DNA from: an uncultured Oscillospiraceae bacterium
GTDB taxonomy: Bacteria > Bacillota > Clostridia > Oscillospirales > Oscillospiraceae
Direction: 5' to 3'
DNA: 64,000 bases
Assembly (NCBI GenBank): GCA_947631595.1
Contig: CANRLZ010000003.1
Location: 16,425-80,424, forward strand
Below the pieces are notes generated by a model that saw only the letters and a program-made list of their open reading frames with translations, was not told where the DNA came from and did no database searches. The position numbers were made by a program, and so were the translations under genes. Below are positions 19,562-28,620 of the stretch, piece after piece; positions within the stretch are counted from its first letter, which is position 1; each line of letters opens with the position of its first letter.

Positions 19562-20752
19562 ATGAAAGAGCTGTCTCAACTGGCCAAGGGGGTCCACGCC
19601 TCGACCACCCTGGCGATCGATAGTATGTTCAAGCAGATGCGTGCCCAGGGGGTGGACGTCATCGGCTTTGGCGCCGGGGAGCCGGACTTTGACACCCCGG
19701 AGCGGATCAAGGACGCGGCCATCGCCGCCATCCACGCCAACAAGACCAAGTACACCCCCGCCGCCGGCATCATGGAGCTGCGCCGCGCGGTGTGCGACCG
19801 GCTGAAAGCGGACTGCGACCTGGACTACACCCCCGCCCAGGTGGTGGTGGCCAGCGGCGCCAAGCACAATGTCTACATCGCCCTGCGTACCCTGTGCGAT
19901 CCGGGGGACGAGGTGATCCTGCCCGCCCCGTACTGGGTCAGCTACTATGAACTCATCCGCATGGTGGGCGCCACCCCCGTGGTCATCGACTGCGGCGAGG
20001 CCGAGGACTTCAAGCTCTCCCCGGCCAAGCTCTCCGCCGCCGTCACCCCCAAGACCAAGGCCATCATCCTCAACAACCCCTCCAACCCCACCGGCATGAT
20101 GTACACCAAGGCGGAGCTGGAGGCGCTTGCCGAGGTGGTGGTGGAGAAGGACCTCTACGTGATCTCCGACGAAATCTACTACTGCCTGGCCTACGACGGG
20201 CGGCAGTTCACCTCCTTCGCCTCCCTCGGGGAGGAGGTCAAGCGCCGCACCATCCTCATCAACGGCGTGTCCAAGTCCTACGCCATGACCGGCTGGCGGG
20301 TGGGCTACGCCGCCGCGGAGGAGTCCATCGCCAAGGTGATGGCCAACTACCTCAGCCACTCCACCGGCGCGCCCAGCTCCATCTCCCAGTGGGCCGCGGT
20401 GGAGGCCATGGAGGGTTCCCAGGAGGACGTGCAGGTCATGCGCCGGGAGTTTGAAGCCCGGCGGGACTACATCGTGGAGCGGATGAACACCATCCCCGGC
20501 GTGAGCTGCATCAAGCCCCACGGCGCTTTCTACATTATGATGAACGTGGAGAAGCTGATCGGCCGCGAGCTGGGCGGCGTGGTCATCCGGGACGGCGACG
20601 ACTTCGCCCAGGTCTTCCTGGAGAAGGCCCTGGTGGCGGTGGTGCCCTGTTCCGGCTTCGGCGCACCCAACTTCGTCCGCTGGTCCTACGCCACCTCCCT
20701 GGGCAACATCAAGGAGGGTCTGGATCGCCTGGAGAAATTCCTGGCCCAGTGA
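19562..20752 (+). CDS. pyridoxal phosphate-dependent aminotransferase (aspartate aminotransferase family)
   Basis: FGAGEPDFDTPERIKDAA, NNPSNPTGMMYTKAEL, NGVSKSYAMTGWRVGY; start trimmed to ATG 19562. Confidence 0.93.
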   Translation: MKELSQLAKGVHASTTLAIDSMFKQMRAQGVDVIGFGAGEPDFDTPERIKDAAIAAIHANKTKYTPAAGIMELRRAVCDRLKADCDLDYTPAQVVVASGAKHNVYIALRTLCDPGDEVILPAPYWVSYYELIRMVGATPVVIDCGEAEDFKLSPAKLSAAVTPKTKAIILNNPSNPTGMMYTKAELEALAEVVVEKDLYVISDEIYYCLAYDGRQFTSFASLGEEVKRRTILINGVSKSYAMTGWRVGYAAAEESIAKVMANYLSHSTGAPSSISQWAAVEAMEGSQEDVQVMRREFEARRDYIVERMNTIPGVSCIKPHGAFYIMMNVEKLIGRELGGVVIRDGDDFAQVFLEKALVAVVPCSGFGAPNFVRWSYATSLGNIKEGLDRLEKFLAQ

Positions 20753-20769
20753 CCTCCGGCGGAACATCC

Positions 20770-20801
20770 AAGACGCCTGGCTCTTGCCAGGCGTCTTTTT
20801 T
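20770..20801 (+). terminator. intrinsic terminator
   Basis: AGACGCCTGGC-tctt-GCCAGGCGTCTTTTTT. Confidence 0.92.
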
Positions 20802-20888
20802 GCGCCCAACTTTTGGGACAAGTCCGCTTCTAAAGTGGGACAGGCGTTCATAGACTGTTGGCACGTGAGGAAAAAGGAGGGATGCGCC

Positions 20889-21812
20889 GTGGAGACCGCG
20901 CGGGCGGCGGAGCGGCTGGACCAGGCGGCGCGGCTGCTGCCGGGGCCTCTTCGCCAGCGGGTGGCGGCGCTGCCCCTGGAGCGGCGGGCGGAGGTGGAGG
21001 AGCTGCGGCTGCGCCGGGGCCGGCCGCTGTCCTTTCTCACTTCCGAGGGGGAGATATTTTTGCCGGACACCGCCGTCACCGGCCGGGACCTGGACACGGT
21101 TTTGGAGCTGGCCAGCGCCTCGTCGGTGCACACGGTACTGGCACAGGTGAAAAACGGCTTTGTGGCCGTCCCCGGCGGACATCGGCTGGGCCTGTGCGGG
21201 ACAGGGGTGGTAGAGGGCGGCGCGCTGACCAACCTCCGGGAGCTGTCCTCTCTGTCCCTGCGGATCGCCCGGGAGTTCCGGGGTCTCTGCTGGGAGGTTC
21301 TGCCCAAGCTCTGGGGGGCGCGGGGGCTGGAGAGCACCCTGATCCTCTCGCCCCCCGGCGGGGGAAAGACCACGCTCCTACGGGATCTCATCCGGGCCAT
21401 CTCCGCCGGAGAGGGCTGCCCGCCCCGTCGGGTGGGGGTGGCCGATGAGCGGGGGGAGCTGGCCGCCGTGGCGAACGGCGAACCCGCCCTGGACATCGGC
21501 CCGCGGAGCGACGTGATGAGCGCCTGCCCCAAGGCGGTGGGGATGATGACCCTGCTGCGGGGGATGAACCCCCAGGTGTTGGCGGTGGACGAGATCACCC
21601 AGCCGGAGGATGTGGAAGCCATGCTCCAGGCGGCGGGCTGCGGGGTGGCGCTCCTGGCCACCGCCCACGGCGGGAGCCTGGCCGACCTGGATCGCCGCCC
21701 GCTCTACCGCCGCCTGATGGCCCAGGGGATATTCGGGCGGGTGGTGCTCATCGAAAACGCCGCGGACGGGCGGCGCTATTCCGTGACGGACGGGGAGGGG
21801 CGGCCATGGTGA
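20889..21812 (+). CDS. spoIIIAA: stage III sporulation protein AA
   Basis: ILSPPGGGKTTLLRDLIR, VADERGELAAVANGEPALDIGPRSDVM; GTG start behind AAGGAGG; followed by AB-AH. Confidence 0.93.
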   Translation: METARAAERLDQAARLLPGPLRQRVAALPLERRAEVEELRLRRGRPLSFLTSEGEIFLPDTAVTGRDLDTVLELASASSVHTVLAQVKNGFVAVPGGHRLGLCGTGVVEGGALTNLRELSSLSLRIAREFRGLCWEVLPKLWGARGLESTLILSPPGGGKTTLLRDLIRAISAGEGCPPRRVGVADERGELAAVANGEPALDIGPRSDVMSACPKAVGMMTLLRGMNPQVLAVDEITQPEDVEAMLQAAGCGVALLATAHGGSLADLDRRPLYRRLMAQGIFGRVVLIENAADGRRYSVTDGEGRPW

Positions 21813-22318
21813 AGCTGTTGGGCGCCGCCTGCGTGATGGCGGGGGCGCTGCGGTGCGGATTTGGGGCGGTGGGCCGGCTGTGGGGGCGGCTCCAGACGTT
21901 GGAGGAGCTGCACGCCGCCCTTGCCTGGCTGGAGGAGGAGCTGACCTTCCGTCTGACCCCGCTGCCCCGGCTTTTGGAAGAACTTGGCCGGACGCGCAAG
22001 GGCGCGGCGGGGCGCTTTTTTCAGGAGACCCTGCGCCGTCTTCAGGCGGACCCGGAGGGCGGGGTCTACCAGAGCTGGCGGCAGGCGATGGTGCAATGTC
22101 TGCCCGACCTCCAGCCGGAGGAGCGGCAGACGCTATTGGAGGTGGGCCAGACCCTTGGCCGCTTTGACGCCCAGACCCAGCGGCAGGCGCTCCTGCGGGG
22201 GCGGCAGCGGCTGGCCGCCTTTCGGGACGAGGCCAGGGGGGAGGCCCGTCGCCTGGGGCGGGTGTACGCCGCCCTCAGCCTGACGGGCGGAACGGCCATC
22301 ATTCTATTGCTGATCTAG
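21806..22318 (+). CDS. spoIIIAB: stage III sporulation protein AB
   Basis: 170 aa in operon position; LHAALAWLEEELTFRLTPLPRLLEELG. Confidence 0.9.
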   Translation: MVKLLGAACVMAGALRCGFGAVGRLWGRLQTLEELHAALAWLEEELTFRLTPLPRLLEELGRTRKGAAGRFFQETLRRLQADPEGGVYQSWRQAMVQCLPDLQPEERQTLLEVGQTLGRFDAQTQRQALLRGRQRLAAFRDEARGEARRLGRVYAALSLTGGTAIILLLI

Positions 22319-22330
22319 GGGGGCGGAGAC

Positions 22331-22525
22331 GTGAACGTGGATCTGATTTTCAAAATTGCCGCCATCGGCATCCTGGTCTCCGTCCTCAACCAGGTCTTGA
22401 CCCGTTCCGGCCGGGACGAGCAGGCCACCATGACCACCCTGGCCGGGCTTGTGGTGGTGCTGATGATGGTGGTCCGGGAGATCAGCTCCCTCTTTGACCT
22501 GGTCAAGGACCTCTTCGGGCTGTAA
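22331..22525 (+). CDS. spoIIIAC: stage III sporulation protein AC
   Basis: MNVDLIFKIAAIGILVSVLNQVLTRSGRDEQATMTTLAGLVVVLMMVV. Confidence 0.95.
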   Translation: MNVDLIFKIAAIGILVSVLNQVLTRSGRDEQATMTTLAGLVVVLMMVVREISSLFDLVKDLFGL

Positions 22526-22527
22526 CG

Positions 22528-22914
22528 GTGGAGCTGGCGACACGGGTGGCGGTGCTGGCGGCGGTGGGCGCTGTCTGCGCGGCCACGGTGAAAAAGCAGG
22601 TCCCGGACCTGGCCCTGGTGCTGGCGCTCTGCGCCGTCACCCTCATTTTGGGCCTGGCCATGACCGCCTTTCGCCCCATCCGGGAGGTGCTGGACGACCT
22701 GGCGGAGCGGGCTGGGCTGACGGCGGAAGTCCTGGGGCCGGTGGTGAAGACGGTGGGGGTATCCCTGCTCACCCGTGTCTCCTCGGAGCTGTGCAAGGAC
22801 GCGGGGGAGGGAGGCCTGGCGGCGGCGGTGGAGATCGCGGGCGGAGCCTGCGCCCTGCTGGTCTGCCTGCCCCTTTTTGAGGCGGTAGTTGGGCTGCTAT
22901 TTTCTCTACTTTAG
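22528..22914 (+). CDS. spoIIIAD: stage III sporulation protein AD
   Basis: GTG start; 128 aa membrane protein in operon position. Confidence 0.93.
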   Translation: MELATRVAVLAAVGAVCAATVKKQVPDLALVLALCAVTLILGLAMTAFRPIREVLDDLAERAGLTAEVLGPVVKTVGVSLLTRVSSELCKDAGEGGLAAAVEIAGGACALLVCLPLFEAVVGLLFSLL

Positions 22915-22923
22915 GAGCGGATC

Positions 22924-24027
22924 ATGGTGCGTGCGCGAGGTTTTATCTTGGCCTTCGTCCTCTTTTTGCTCCTCTCTCCCTCAGCCCGTGGGGCGTGGGA
23001 GGCCGACGTGGGGCCGGGGGAACTCCCCGCCCTGGAGGATCTGGAGCGCTCGGCGGGAGAGTACGGCGCGGGGCTGGACCTGGACGGGGAGATCAGCCTG
23101 GACCAGGGGCTGGAACAGCTGGTGCGCACCGGGACCGACCAGGTCTTTGGCATTTTGCGCACCGCCCTGCGCAGCGGGACGCTGCTGCTTGCCATCACCC
23201 TCTTCTGCGCCCTGGCCCAAGGGGCGGCGGAGCCGGGGAGCGGGACTTTCCAGGCCGCACCCATCGCGGGGGTGCTGGCGGTGTGCGCGGTGTCCCTGGC
23301 CGACGTCCACTCCCTCATGGGCCTGGGCCGGGAGAGCATGGAGCGCCTGGCGGCGTTCGGCCAGGCGCTCCTGCCCACCCTGGCCGCCGCCGCGGCCGCC
23401 GGGGGCGCCCCCGTGGGCGCCGCCGCCCGGCAGATGGCCACGGTGCTCTTTTCCAACCTCCTGCTGCGGCTCATCACCGACCTGCTCATCCCCATGACCT
23501 ACCTCTATGTGGCGGCAGGGGCCGTCCACGCGGCGGTGGGGAACGCCGGGGTGGACCGACTGGGCAAGACCCTGAAGGGGGCGGTGGCGGGGGTGCTCAC
23601 CGCCGTGATGTTGGCCTTTACCCTCTACCTCTCCATCAGCGGCGCTGTGGCCGGGACCAGCGACGCCGTGGCGGTGAAGACGGCGAAGTTCGCCATCTCC
23701 GGCGCGGTGCCGGTGGTGGGCGGCGTGCTGTCCGACGCGGCGGAGAGCGTGCTGGTGAGCGCCGGACTGCTGCGAAACTCCGTGGGCGTCTTCGGAACGC
23801 TGGTGATTTTGGGGATGTGCCTGACCCCCTTTCTGCGCATGGGCGTCCACTATCTCGTCTATAAGCTGACATCGGCCTTGGCGGCCACCGTCTGGGACGG
23901 CGGCGTGACCAAGCTCATCGACGCCATCAGCGGCGCCTTCGCCCTGGAGCTGGGCATGACGGCGTGCTGTGCGCTGATGCTGCTCTTTTCCGTTGTTTCG
24001 TGTCTTTCAGCGGCGGGGGTGACGTAG
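22924..24027 (+). CDS. spoIIIAE: stage III sporulation protein AE
   Basis: 367 aa multi-TM protein; operon position. Confidence 0.93.
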   Translation: MVRARGFILAFVLFLLLSPSARGAWEADVGPGELPALEDLERSAGEYGAGLDLDGEISLDQGLEQLVRTGTDQVFGILRTALRSGTLLLAITLFCALAQGAAEPGSGTFQAAPIAGVLAVCAVSLADVHSLMGLGRESMERLAAFGQALLPTLAAAAAAGGAPVGAAARQMATVLFSNLLLRLITDLLIPMTYLYVAAGAVHAAVGNAGVDRLGKTLKGAVAGVLTAVMLAFTLYLSISGAVAGTSDAVAVKTAKFAISGAVPVVGGVLSDAAESVLVSAGLLRNSVGVFGTLVILGMCLTPFLRMGVHYLVYKLTSALAATVWDGGVTKLIDAISGAFALELGMTACCALMLLFSVVSCLSAAGVT

Positions 24028-24028
24028 A

Positions 24029-24511
24029 ATGGAGTGGGTGAAGGACTGGATGCTCTCCGTGGTCTGCGCCGCCCTCCTGGCCGCCCTGGCCGGGGCGCTG
24101 TGCCCCGCCGGGCGGGGGCGAAAGCTCACCGGTCTGGCCGGGGGATTGCTGCTGCTGTTTGTGATGCTGAAGCCCCTGGCGCGGCTGGGGGCGGGGAGCG
24201 AGGCCCTGGCGGAGTTTCAGAATGCTTTGACCGGCCAGGCCCAGACCGCTGAGGCGGAGGAACTGCGGAAAGATATCATAGCCCAACAGACCGCCGCATA
24301 TATTTCGGACAAGGCGACGGCGCTGGGCATCGTGGACCCCCAGGTGCAGGTGCGCTGCCGCTGGACCGAGGACGGCTTCCCCGCGCCGGAGTCGGTCCAG
24401 GTACGGGGAAGTGGGGACGGGGAGGCGTGGCGGGCCTTACAGCGGGCGATCACCGCCGATTTCGGCCTGGACGCGTCCCACCAGATGTTGGAAAGGACGG
24501 ACGTGCCATGA
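24029..24511 (+). CDS. spoIIIAF: stage III sporulation protein AF
   Basis: 160 aa; two N-terminal TMs then soluble domain; operon position. Confidence 0.85.
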   Translation: MEWVKDWMLSVVCAALLAALAGALCPAGRGRKLTGLAGGLLLLFVMLKPLARLGAGSEALAEFQNALTGQAQTAEAEELRKDIIAQQTAAYISDKATALGIVDPQVQVRCRWTEDGFPAPESVQVRGSGDGEAWRALQRAITADFGLDASHQMLERTDVP

Positions 24512-25050
24512 GGGAGATCCCGTGGGAGACGTGGCGGGAAAAGGGTCTGGAACTGCTGAAAAAGTACCGGTATGTCCTGCTGATCCTGCTGGTGGGGGTG
24601 GTGTTGCTGCTCTGGCCCAGCGGCGGGGGAAAAGGGGAGACGGAGACCGCCCCGGCGGCGTCCGGCGGCGCGGTGCAGGAGGATTTCTCCGTGTCCGCCC
24701 TGGAGGAAAAACTCTCCGACGCCCTCTCCCGCATTCGGGGGGCTGGGGACGTGACCGTGATGCTCACCGTCCAGGGCGGATCCCGGCAGGTGCTGGCCAC
24801 GGATGAGAAAAGCGTCCGGCGATCGGACGGGGGAAGTGAGACCCAGAGCGCCACGGTGGTGGTCTCCGGCGCCTCGGCGGCGGGGAGCGGCCCTGTGCTG
24901 ATCCAGCAGCTCTACCCGAGGTTCCAGGGGGCGCTGGTGGTCTGTTCCGGCGGAGCGGACGCCGGGGTGCGGCTCAAACTCATGGAGGCGGTCAGCGCGC
25001 TCACCGGCCTGGGAACGGATAAAATTTCAATTTGTCAAGGAAAGGGTTGA
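24508..25050 (+). CDS. spoIIIAG: stage III sporulation protein AG
   Basis: MREIPWETWREKGLELLKKYRYVLLILLVGVVLLLW; EEKLSDALSRIRGAGDVTVMLTV ring-forming domain; overlaps AF stop (ATGA). Confidence 0.9.
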   Translation: MREIPWETWREKGLELLKKYRYVLLILLVGVVLLLWPSGGGKGETETAPAASGGAVQEDFSVSALEEKLSDALSRIRGAGDVTVMLTVQGGSRQVLATDEKSVRRSDGGSETQSATVVVSGASAAGSGPVLIQQLYPRFQGALVVCSGGADAGVRLKLMEAVSALTGLGTDKISICQGKG

Positions 25051-25058
25051 GGGAAGAC

Positions 25059-25661
25059 ATGAAGATCTGGAAACGCAACGCGGTGGTGGCCGCAATCGTC
25101 CTGTTCGTGTGCGCGGCGGTGTACTTAAACTGGTCCTACTCCCAGGACGGCTCCAACGTGACTGTGGACGCGCTGCCCACGGGGAAGCTGCTGGGAGGCG
25201 CGGCGGAGGTGAGCGCCACCGGCGCGGCGGAAAACGAGGCGAGCCAGAGTCCAACTCCCAGCGCCCAGCCCAGCGGGGCGGCGGAGGAACCCGGCCAGAC
25301 CACCGCCAACGACTACTTCTCCAGCGCCCGGATCAACCGCCAGCAGGCCAGGGACTCCGCCCTCAGCCTCCTGGAGGAGGCGGCGGCCAACAACGACGCG
25401 GAGCAGACCATCCGTGACCAGGCCAACGCCTCCATCCAGGTCATGGCCGACTGCACCATGGCCGAGGCCCAGATCGAGAACCTGGTCATCGCCAAGGGGT
25501 ACGCCAACTGCGTGGCCTTCGTGGGCGAGGACAGCGCCTCGGTGGTGGTCTCCCTGGATGAGGGGCAGTTGACCGAGACGGACACGGCGAAGATCATGGA
25601 GATCACCATGGAACAGACCGGCCTGGAGGCCGGTCAGATCAAAGTCATCCAGGCGGAGTAA
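25059..25661 (+). CDS. spoIIIAH: stage III sporulation protein AH (SpoIIIAH-like)
   Basis: MKIWKRNAVVAAIVLFVCAAVYLNWSYSQ; C-terminal SpoIIQ-binding-type domain; operon position. Confidence 0.92.
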   Translation: MKIWKRNAVVAAIVLFVCAAVYLNWSYSQDGSNVTVDALPTGKLLGGAAEVSATGAAENEASQSPTPSAQPSGAAEEPGQTTANDYFSSARINRQQARDSALSLLEEAAANNDAEQTIRDQANASIQVMADCTMAEAQIENLVIAKGYANCVAFVGEDSASVVVSLDEGQLTETDTAKIMEITMEQTGLEAGQIKVIQAE

Positions 25662-25680
25662 CGCGGCCGGACAGAGCCGG

Positions 25681-25718
25681 GGGCCGCCGGGGCGGCCGGC
25701 CCGTCCCGGCGGCCCTTT
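25681..25718 (+). terminator. GC-rich terminator-like hairpin after spoIIIA operon
   Basis: GGGCCGCCGGG ... CCCGGCGGCCC then TTTGT; short U-tract. Confidence 0.55.
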
Positions 25719-25753
25719 GTCCCCCCGTGGGCCGGGGGCGCACAGGCCGCCGC

Positions 25754-25782
25754 TTGACATTTTTTGGCGAAGTGGGTACTAT
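25754..25782 (+). promoter_or_regulatory. sigma-A type promoter upstream of lipoprotein gene
   Basis: TTGACA - 17 nt - TACTAT. Confidence 0.75.
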
Positions 25783-25812
25783 GGTTTCAAAAAGAGAGGG
25801 GAGGGGGCGCTC

Positions 25813-26685
25813 ATGGTGAAACGAACTCTGGCCGCGCTGTTGGCCGTCCTGACGCTGTTTGACCTGTCCGGCTGCGGACTGGGGGAGAAGGAGGAACCCG
25901 CCGCCTCGCCCCCGCCGGAGACCGCGGCCTTCGCCGCCTTTTTGGCGGGGGAGACCACCGCCCAGGTGGACGACGGCTTCCGCACCGACCTGGACTTTTT
26001 GGGCGCCGTCCCGGCGGAGGGTGTCGGGGAGTTCTCCATTCAAGATCTGACCCAGATGGTGCGTGACGCCGTCCCGGCGGACGTCGAGCTCCAGACTCTA
26101 AAGGTCTTCTACGCCCAGCCGAAGACCCTCAGCGGGCGGCAGATGCTGGCCCTGGAGTACGCGGGGACCCTGGCGGACAGCCAGCCGTTTACGGCGTATC
26201 TCATCCTGGGCGACTACGACGGCCAGGTCCGCCTGACCTACGCCACCGACTCCTTCTACCGCAGCTTTACCCAGCTGGATCAAAACCTGATCTTTTCCGG
26301 GCACGGCTCCGGCGGCGCGGGGGATGAGTTCGACTGGCTGGGCTACATCGACGACGCCGGTCACTACCGCTCCGTCTACCAGGTGGAGACCCTCTACGAC
26401 CAGTGGGTGGCCATGTACGCCTTTGACGTCTTTGGAATGGATACCCAGTGGGCGGTGGGGTGTACGTGCTGCATTCTGACCACCGAGGACGGCGTGTTCT
26501 ACCAGCTGGACGTGGGGGAGGGCACCGACCCGGAGAAGGTGGCCCTTCTGCGGGAGTACCTGGCCGGACAGGGCATGACCGAGATCGACAGCGTGGCCGA
26601 CCGCGTCGCCCAGCTCAAGGCGGAGCGGGGCATCGGAGAGACGACCCCCTTTGAGGACTGGATCCCCTTAGAGCCGGAGGGCTAA
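25813..26685 (+). CDS. putative lipoprotein of unknown function
   Basis: MVKRTLAALLAVLTLFDLSGCGLGEKEEP signal with lipobox LSGC; 290 aa, no family recognised. Confidence 0.75.
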   Translation: MVKRTLAALLAVLTLFDLSGCGLGEKEEPAASPPPETAAFAAFLAGETTAQVDDGFRTDLDFLGAVPAEGVGEFSIQDLTQMVRDAVPADVELQTLKVFYAQPKTLSGRQMLALEYAGTLADSQPFTAYLILGDYDGQVRLTYATDSFYRSFTQLDQNLIFSGHGSGGAGDEFDWLGYIDDAGHYRSVYQVETLYDQWVAMYAFDVFGMDTQWAVGCTCCILTTEDGVFYQLDVGEGTDPEKVALLREYLAGQGMTEIDSVADRVAQLKAERGIGETTPFEDWIPLEPEG

Positions 26686-26701
26686 ATTGGCCAGAAGGGT
26701 C

Positions 26702-26730
26702 TTGCAATTTCAGGCTGGACAGGATAAAAT
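26702..26730 (+). promoter_or_regulatory. sigma-A type promoter upstream of glnS
   Basis: TTGCAA - 17 nt - TAAAAT; -10 lies inside the left arm of the 19-bp inverted repeat. Confidence 0.6.
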
Positions 26731-26767
26731 ATACAGGTTACCGATGGGGGTAACCTGTATATTTTAT
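26724..26767. repeat. 19-bp perfect inverted repeat, 6-nt loop
   Basis: ATAAAATATACAGGTTACC-gatggg-GGTAACCTGTATATTTTAT. Confidence 0.95.
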
Positions 26768-26787
26768 TTTGCGAGGAGTTGAGGACC

Positions 26788-28473
26788 ATGGCGGAAGAAC
26801 AGGCTGCCGGGATGTCCCAGAATTTTATCCACGACTTTATTGACGAGGAGCTTGCCCCCGGCGGGCGTTGCGAGGGGATGCAGGTTCACACCCGTTTCCC
26901 GCCCGAACCCAACGGCTATCTCCACATCGGCCACGCCAAGGCCATCTTCGTGGACTTCGGCACGGCGGAGAAGTACGGGGGGCTGTGCAACCTCCGCATG
27001 GACGACACCAACCCCACCAAGGAGGACGAGGAGTTCGTAGACGCCATCCAGGAGGACATCCACTGGCTGGGCTACGACTGGGGCGACCGCTTTTTCTACG
27101 CCTCGGACTACTTTGAACAGATGTACGACTTCGCCGTGGAGCTTATCAAAAAGGGCCTGGCCTACGTCTGCCAGCTGACCCCGGAGGAGTTCAAGGAGTA
27201 CCGGGGGGATGTGAACACCCCCGCCCGCTCCCCCTGGCGGGATCGGCCCGTGGAGGAGTCCCTGGACCTCTTTGCCCGGATGCGCGCCGGGGAGTTCCCC
27301 AACGGGGCGTACACCCTCCGGGCCAAGATCGACCTGGCCAGCGGCAACTTCAATATGCGCGACCCGGTGATCTACCGCATCAACCACATGCGCCACCACA
27401 ACACCGGGGACAAGTGGTGCATCTACCCCATGTACGACTTCGCCCACCCCATCGAGGACGCCCTGGAGGGGATCACCCACTCCCTGTGCACCCTGGAGTT
27501 TGAGGACCACCGCCCCCTCTACGACTGGGTGGTGGATCACATCACCCTGCCCTACGCCAAGCCCCGGCAGATCGAGTTCGCCCGCCTGGGCATCAACTAC
27601 ACCGTCATGAGCAAGCGCAAGCTGCGCTATCTGGTGGAGTCCGGGGTGGTTTCCGGCTGGGACGACCCCCGTATGCCCACCATCTGCGGCCTGCGCCGCC
27701 GGGGCTATACCCCCGCCGCCATCCGGGCCTTCTCCGAGCGCAACGGCGTGTCCAAGGCGGCCTCCACGGTGGAGTACGCCTTTTTGGAGCACTGCCTGCG
27801 GGAGGATCTGAACGAGCACGCCCAGCGGGTCATGGCGGTGCTGCGGCCGGTGAAGCTGGTCATCACCAACTACCCCGCCGGCCAGAGGGAGGAATTTGAG
27901 GTGGAAAACCTCCCCGGCAAGCCGGAGGCGGGCACCCGGAAGGTGTCCTTCTCCCGGGAGCTGTGGGTGGAGGCGGAGGACTTCCTCCCCGAGCCGGTGC
28001 CCAAGTACAAGCGTCTCTACCCCGGCGGGCCGGAGTGCCGCCTGAAGGGGGCGTACCTCATCCGGTGCGTGGGCTACGAGACGGACGACCAGGGCAACGT
28101 GACCCAGATCGCCGCCGAGTACGACCCGGACAGCCGGGGGGGCGACCCCGCCGACGGCCGGAAGGTGAAGGGGGCCACCCTCCACTGGGTAGACGCCGCC
28201 ACCGCCCTGGACGCGGAGGTGCGCCTCTACGACAACCTCTTCTCCGTCCCCGACCCCGACGCGGCGGACAAGGACTACCTGGAGTGCCTGAACCCCAACT
28301 CCCTGGAGGTGCTCGAAGGCGCGAAGGTGGAGGCCGGTCTGTCCGACCCCCAGCCCGCCGACCGTTTCCAGTTCATGCGCCAGGGCTATTTCTGCGCCGA
28401 CAGCCGGGACTCCCGCCCCGGCCACCTGGTCTTTAACCGGGCGGTGAGTCTGAAGGACAGTTTTAAGCTGTAA
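26788..28473 (+). CDS. glnS: glutaminyl-tRNA synthetase
   Basis: RFPPEPNGYLHIGHAKAIFVDFG, LRMDDTNPTKEDEEFVDAI, VMSKRKL. Confidence 0.97.
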   Translation: MAEEQAAGMSQNFIHDFIDEELAPGGRCEGMQVHTRFPPEPNGYLHIGHAKAIFVDFGTAEKYGGLCNLRMDDTNPTKEDEEFVDAIQEDIHWLGYDWGDRFFYASDYFEQMYDFAVELIKKGLAYVCQLTPEEFKEYRGDVNTPARSPWRDRPVEESLDLFARMRAGEFPNGAYTLRAKIDLASGNFNMRDPVIYRINHMRHHNTGDKWCIYPMYDFAHPIEDALEGITHSLCTLEFEDHRPLYDWVVDHITLPYAKPRQIEFARLGINYTVMSKRKLRYLVESGVVSGWDDPRMPTICGLRRRGYTPAAIRAFSERNGVSKAASTVEYAFLEHCLREDLNEHAQRVMAVLRPVKLVITNYPAGQREEFEVENLPGKPEAGTRKVSFSRELWVEAEDFLPEPVPKYKRLYPGGPECRLKGAYLIRCVGYETDDQGNVTQIAAEYDPDSRGGDPADGRKVKGATLHWVDAATALDAEVRLYDNLFSVPDPDAADKDYLECLNPNSLEVLEGAKVEAGLSDPQPADRFQFMRQGYFCADSRDSRPGHLVFNRAVSLKDSFKL

Positions 28474-28570
28474 AGGCGTTTTCCTTGCGGGTAGATAAAT
28501 CCTAAAAATTCCAGGAAACAAATAGCCTGTAAAGGGAAATCGCTTTTCAGAAAATCCATTCCACCGCGAC

Positions 28571-28611
28571 AAAACGCGGGCGGGAATTTCCAAATTCCCG
28601 CCCGCGTTTTT
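28571..28611. terminator. bidirectional terminator between convergent glnS and dinB
   Basis: AAAACGCGGGCGGGAATTT-cc-AAATTCCCGCCCGCGTTTTT. Confidence 0.93.
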
Positions 28612-28620
28612 CCGGAAAAC

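Noticed and set aside
20828-20856. SigE-type promoter upstream of spoIIIAA (TTCTAAA...CATAGACT)
   Set aside because: SigE control is expected, but the -35 match is too weak to claim from sequence alone.
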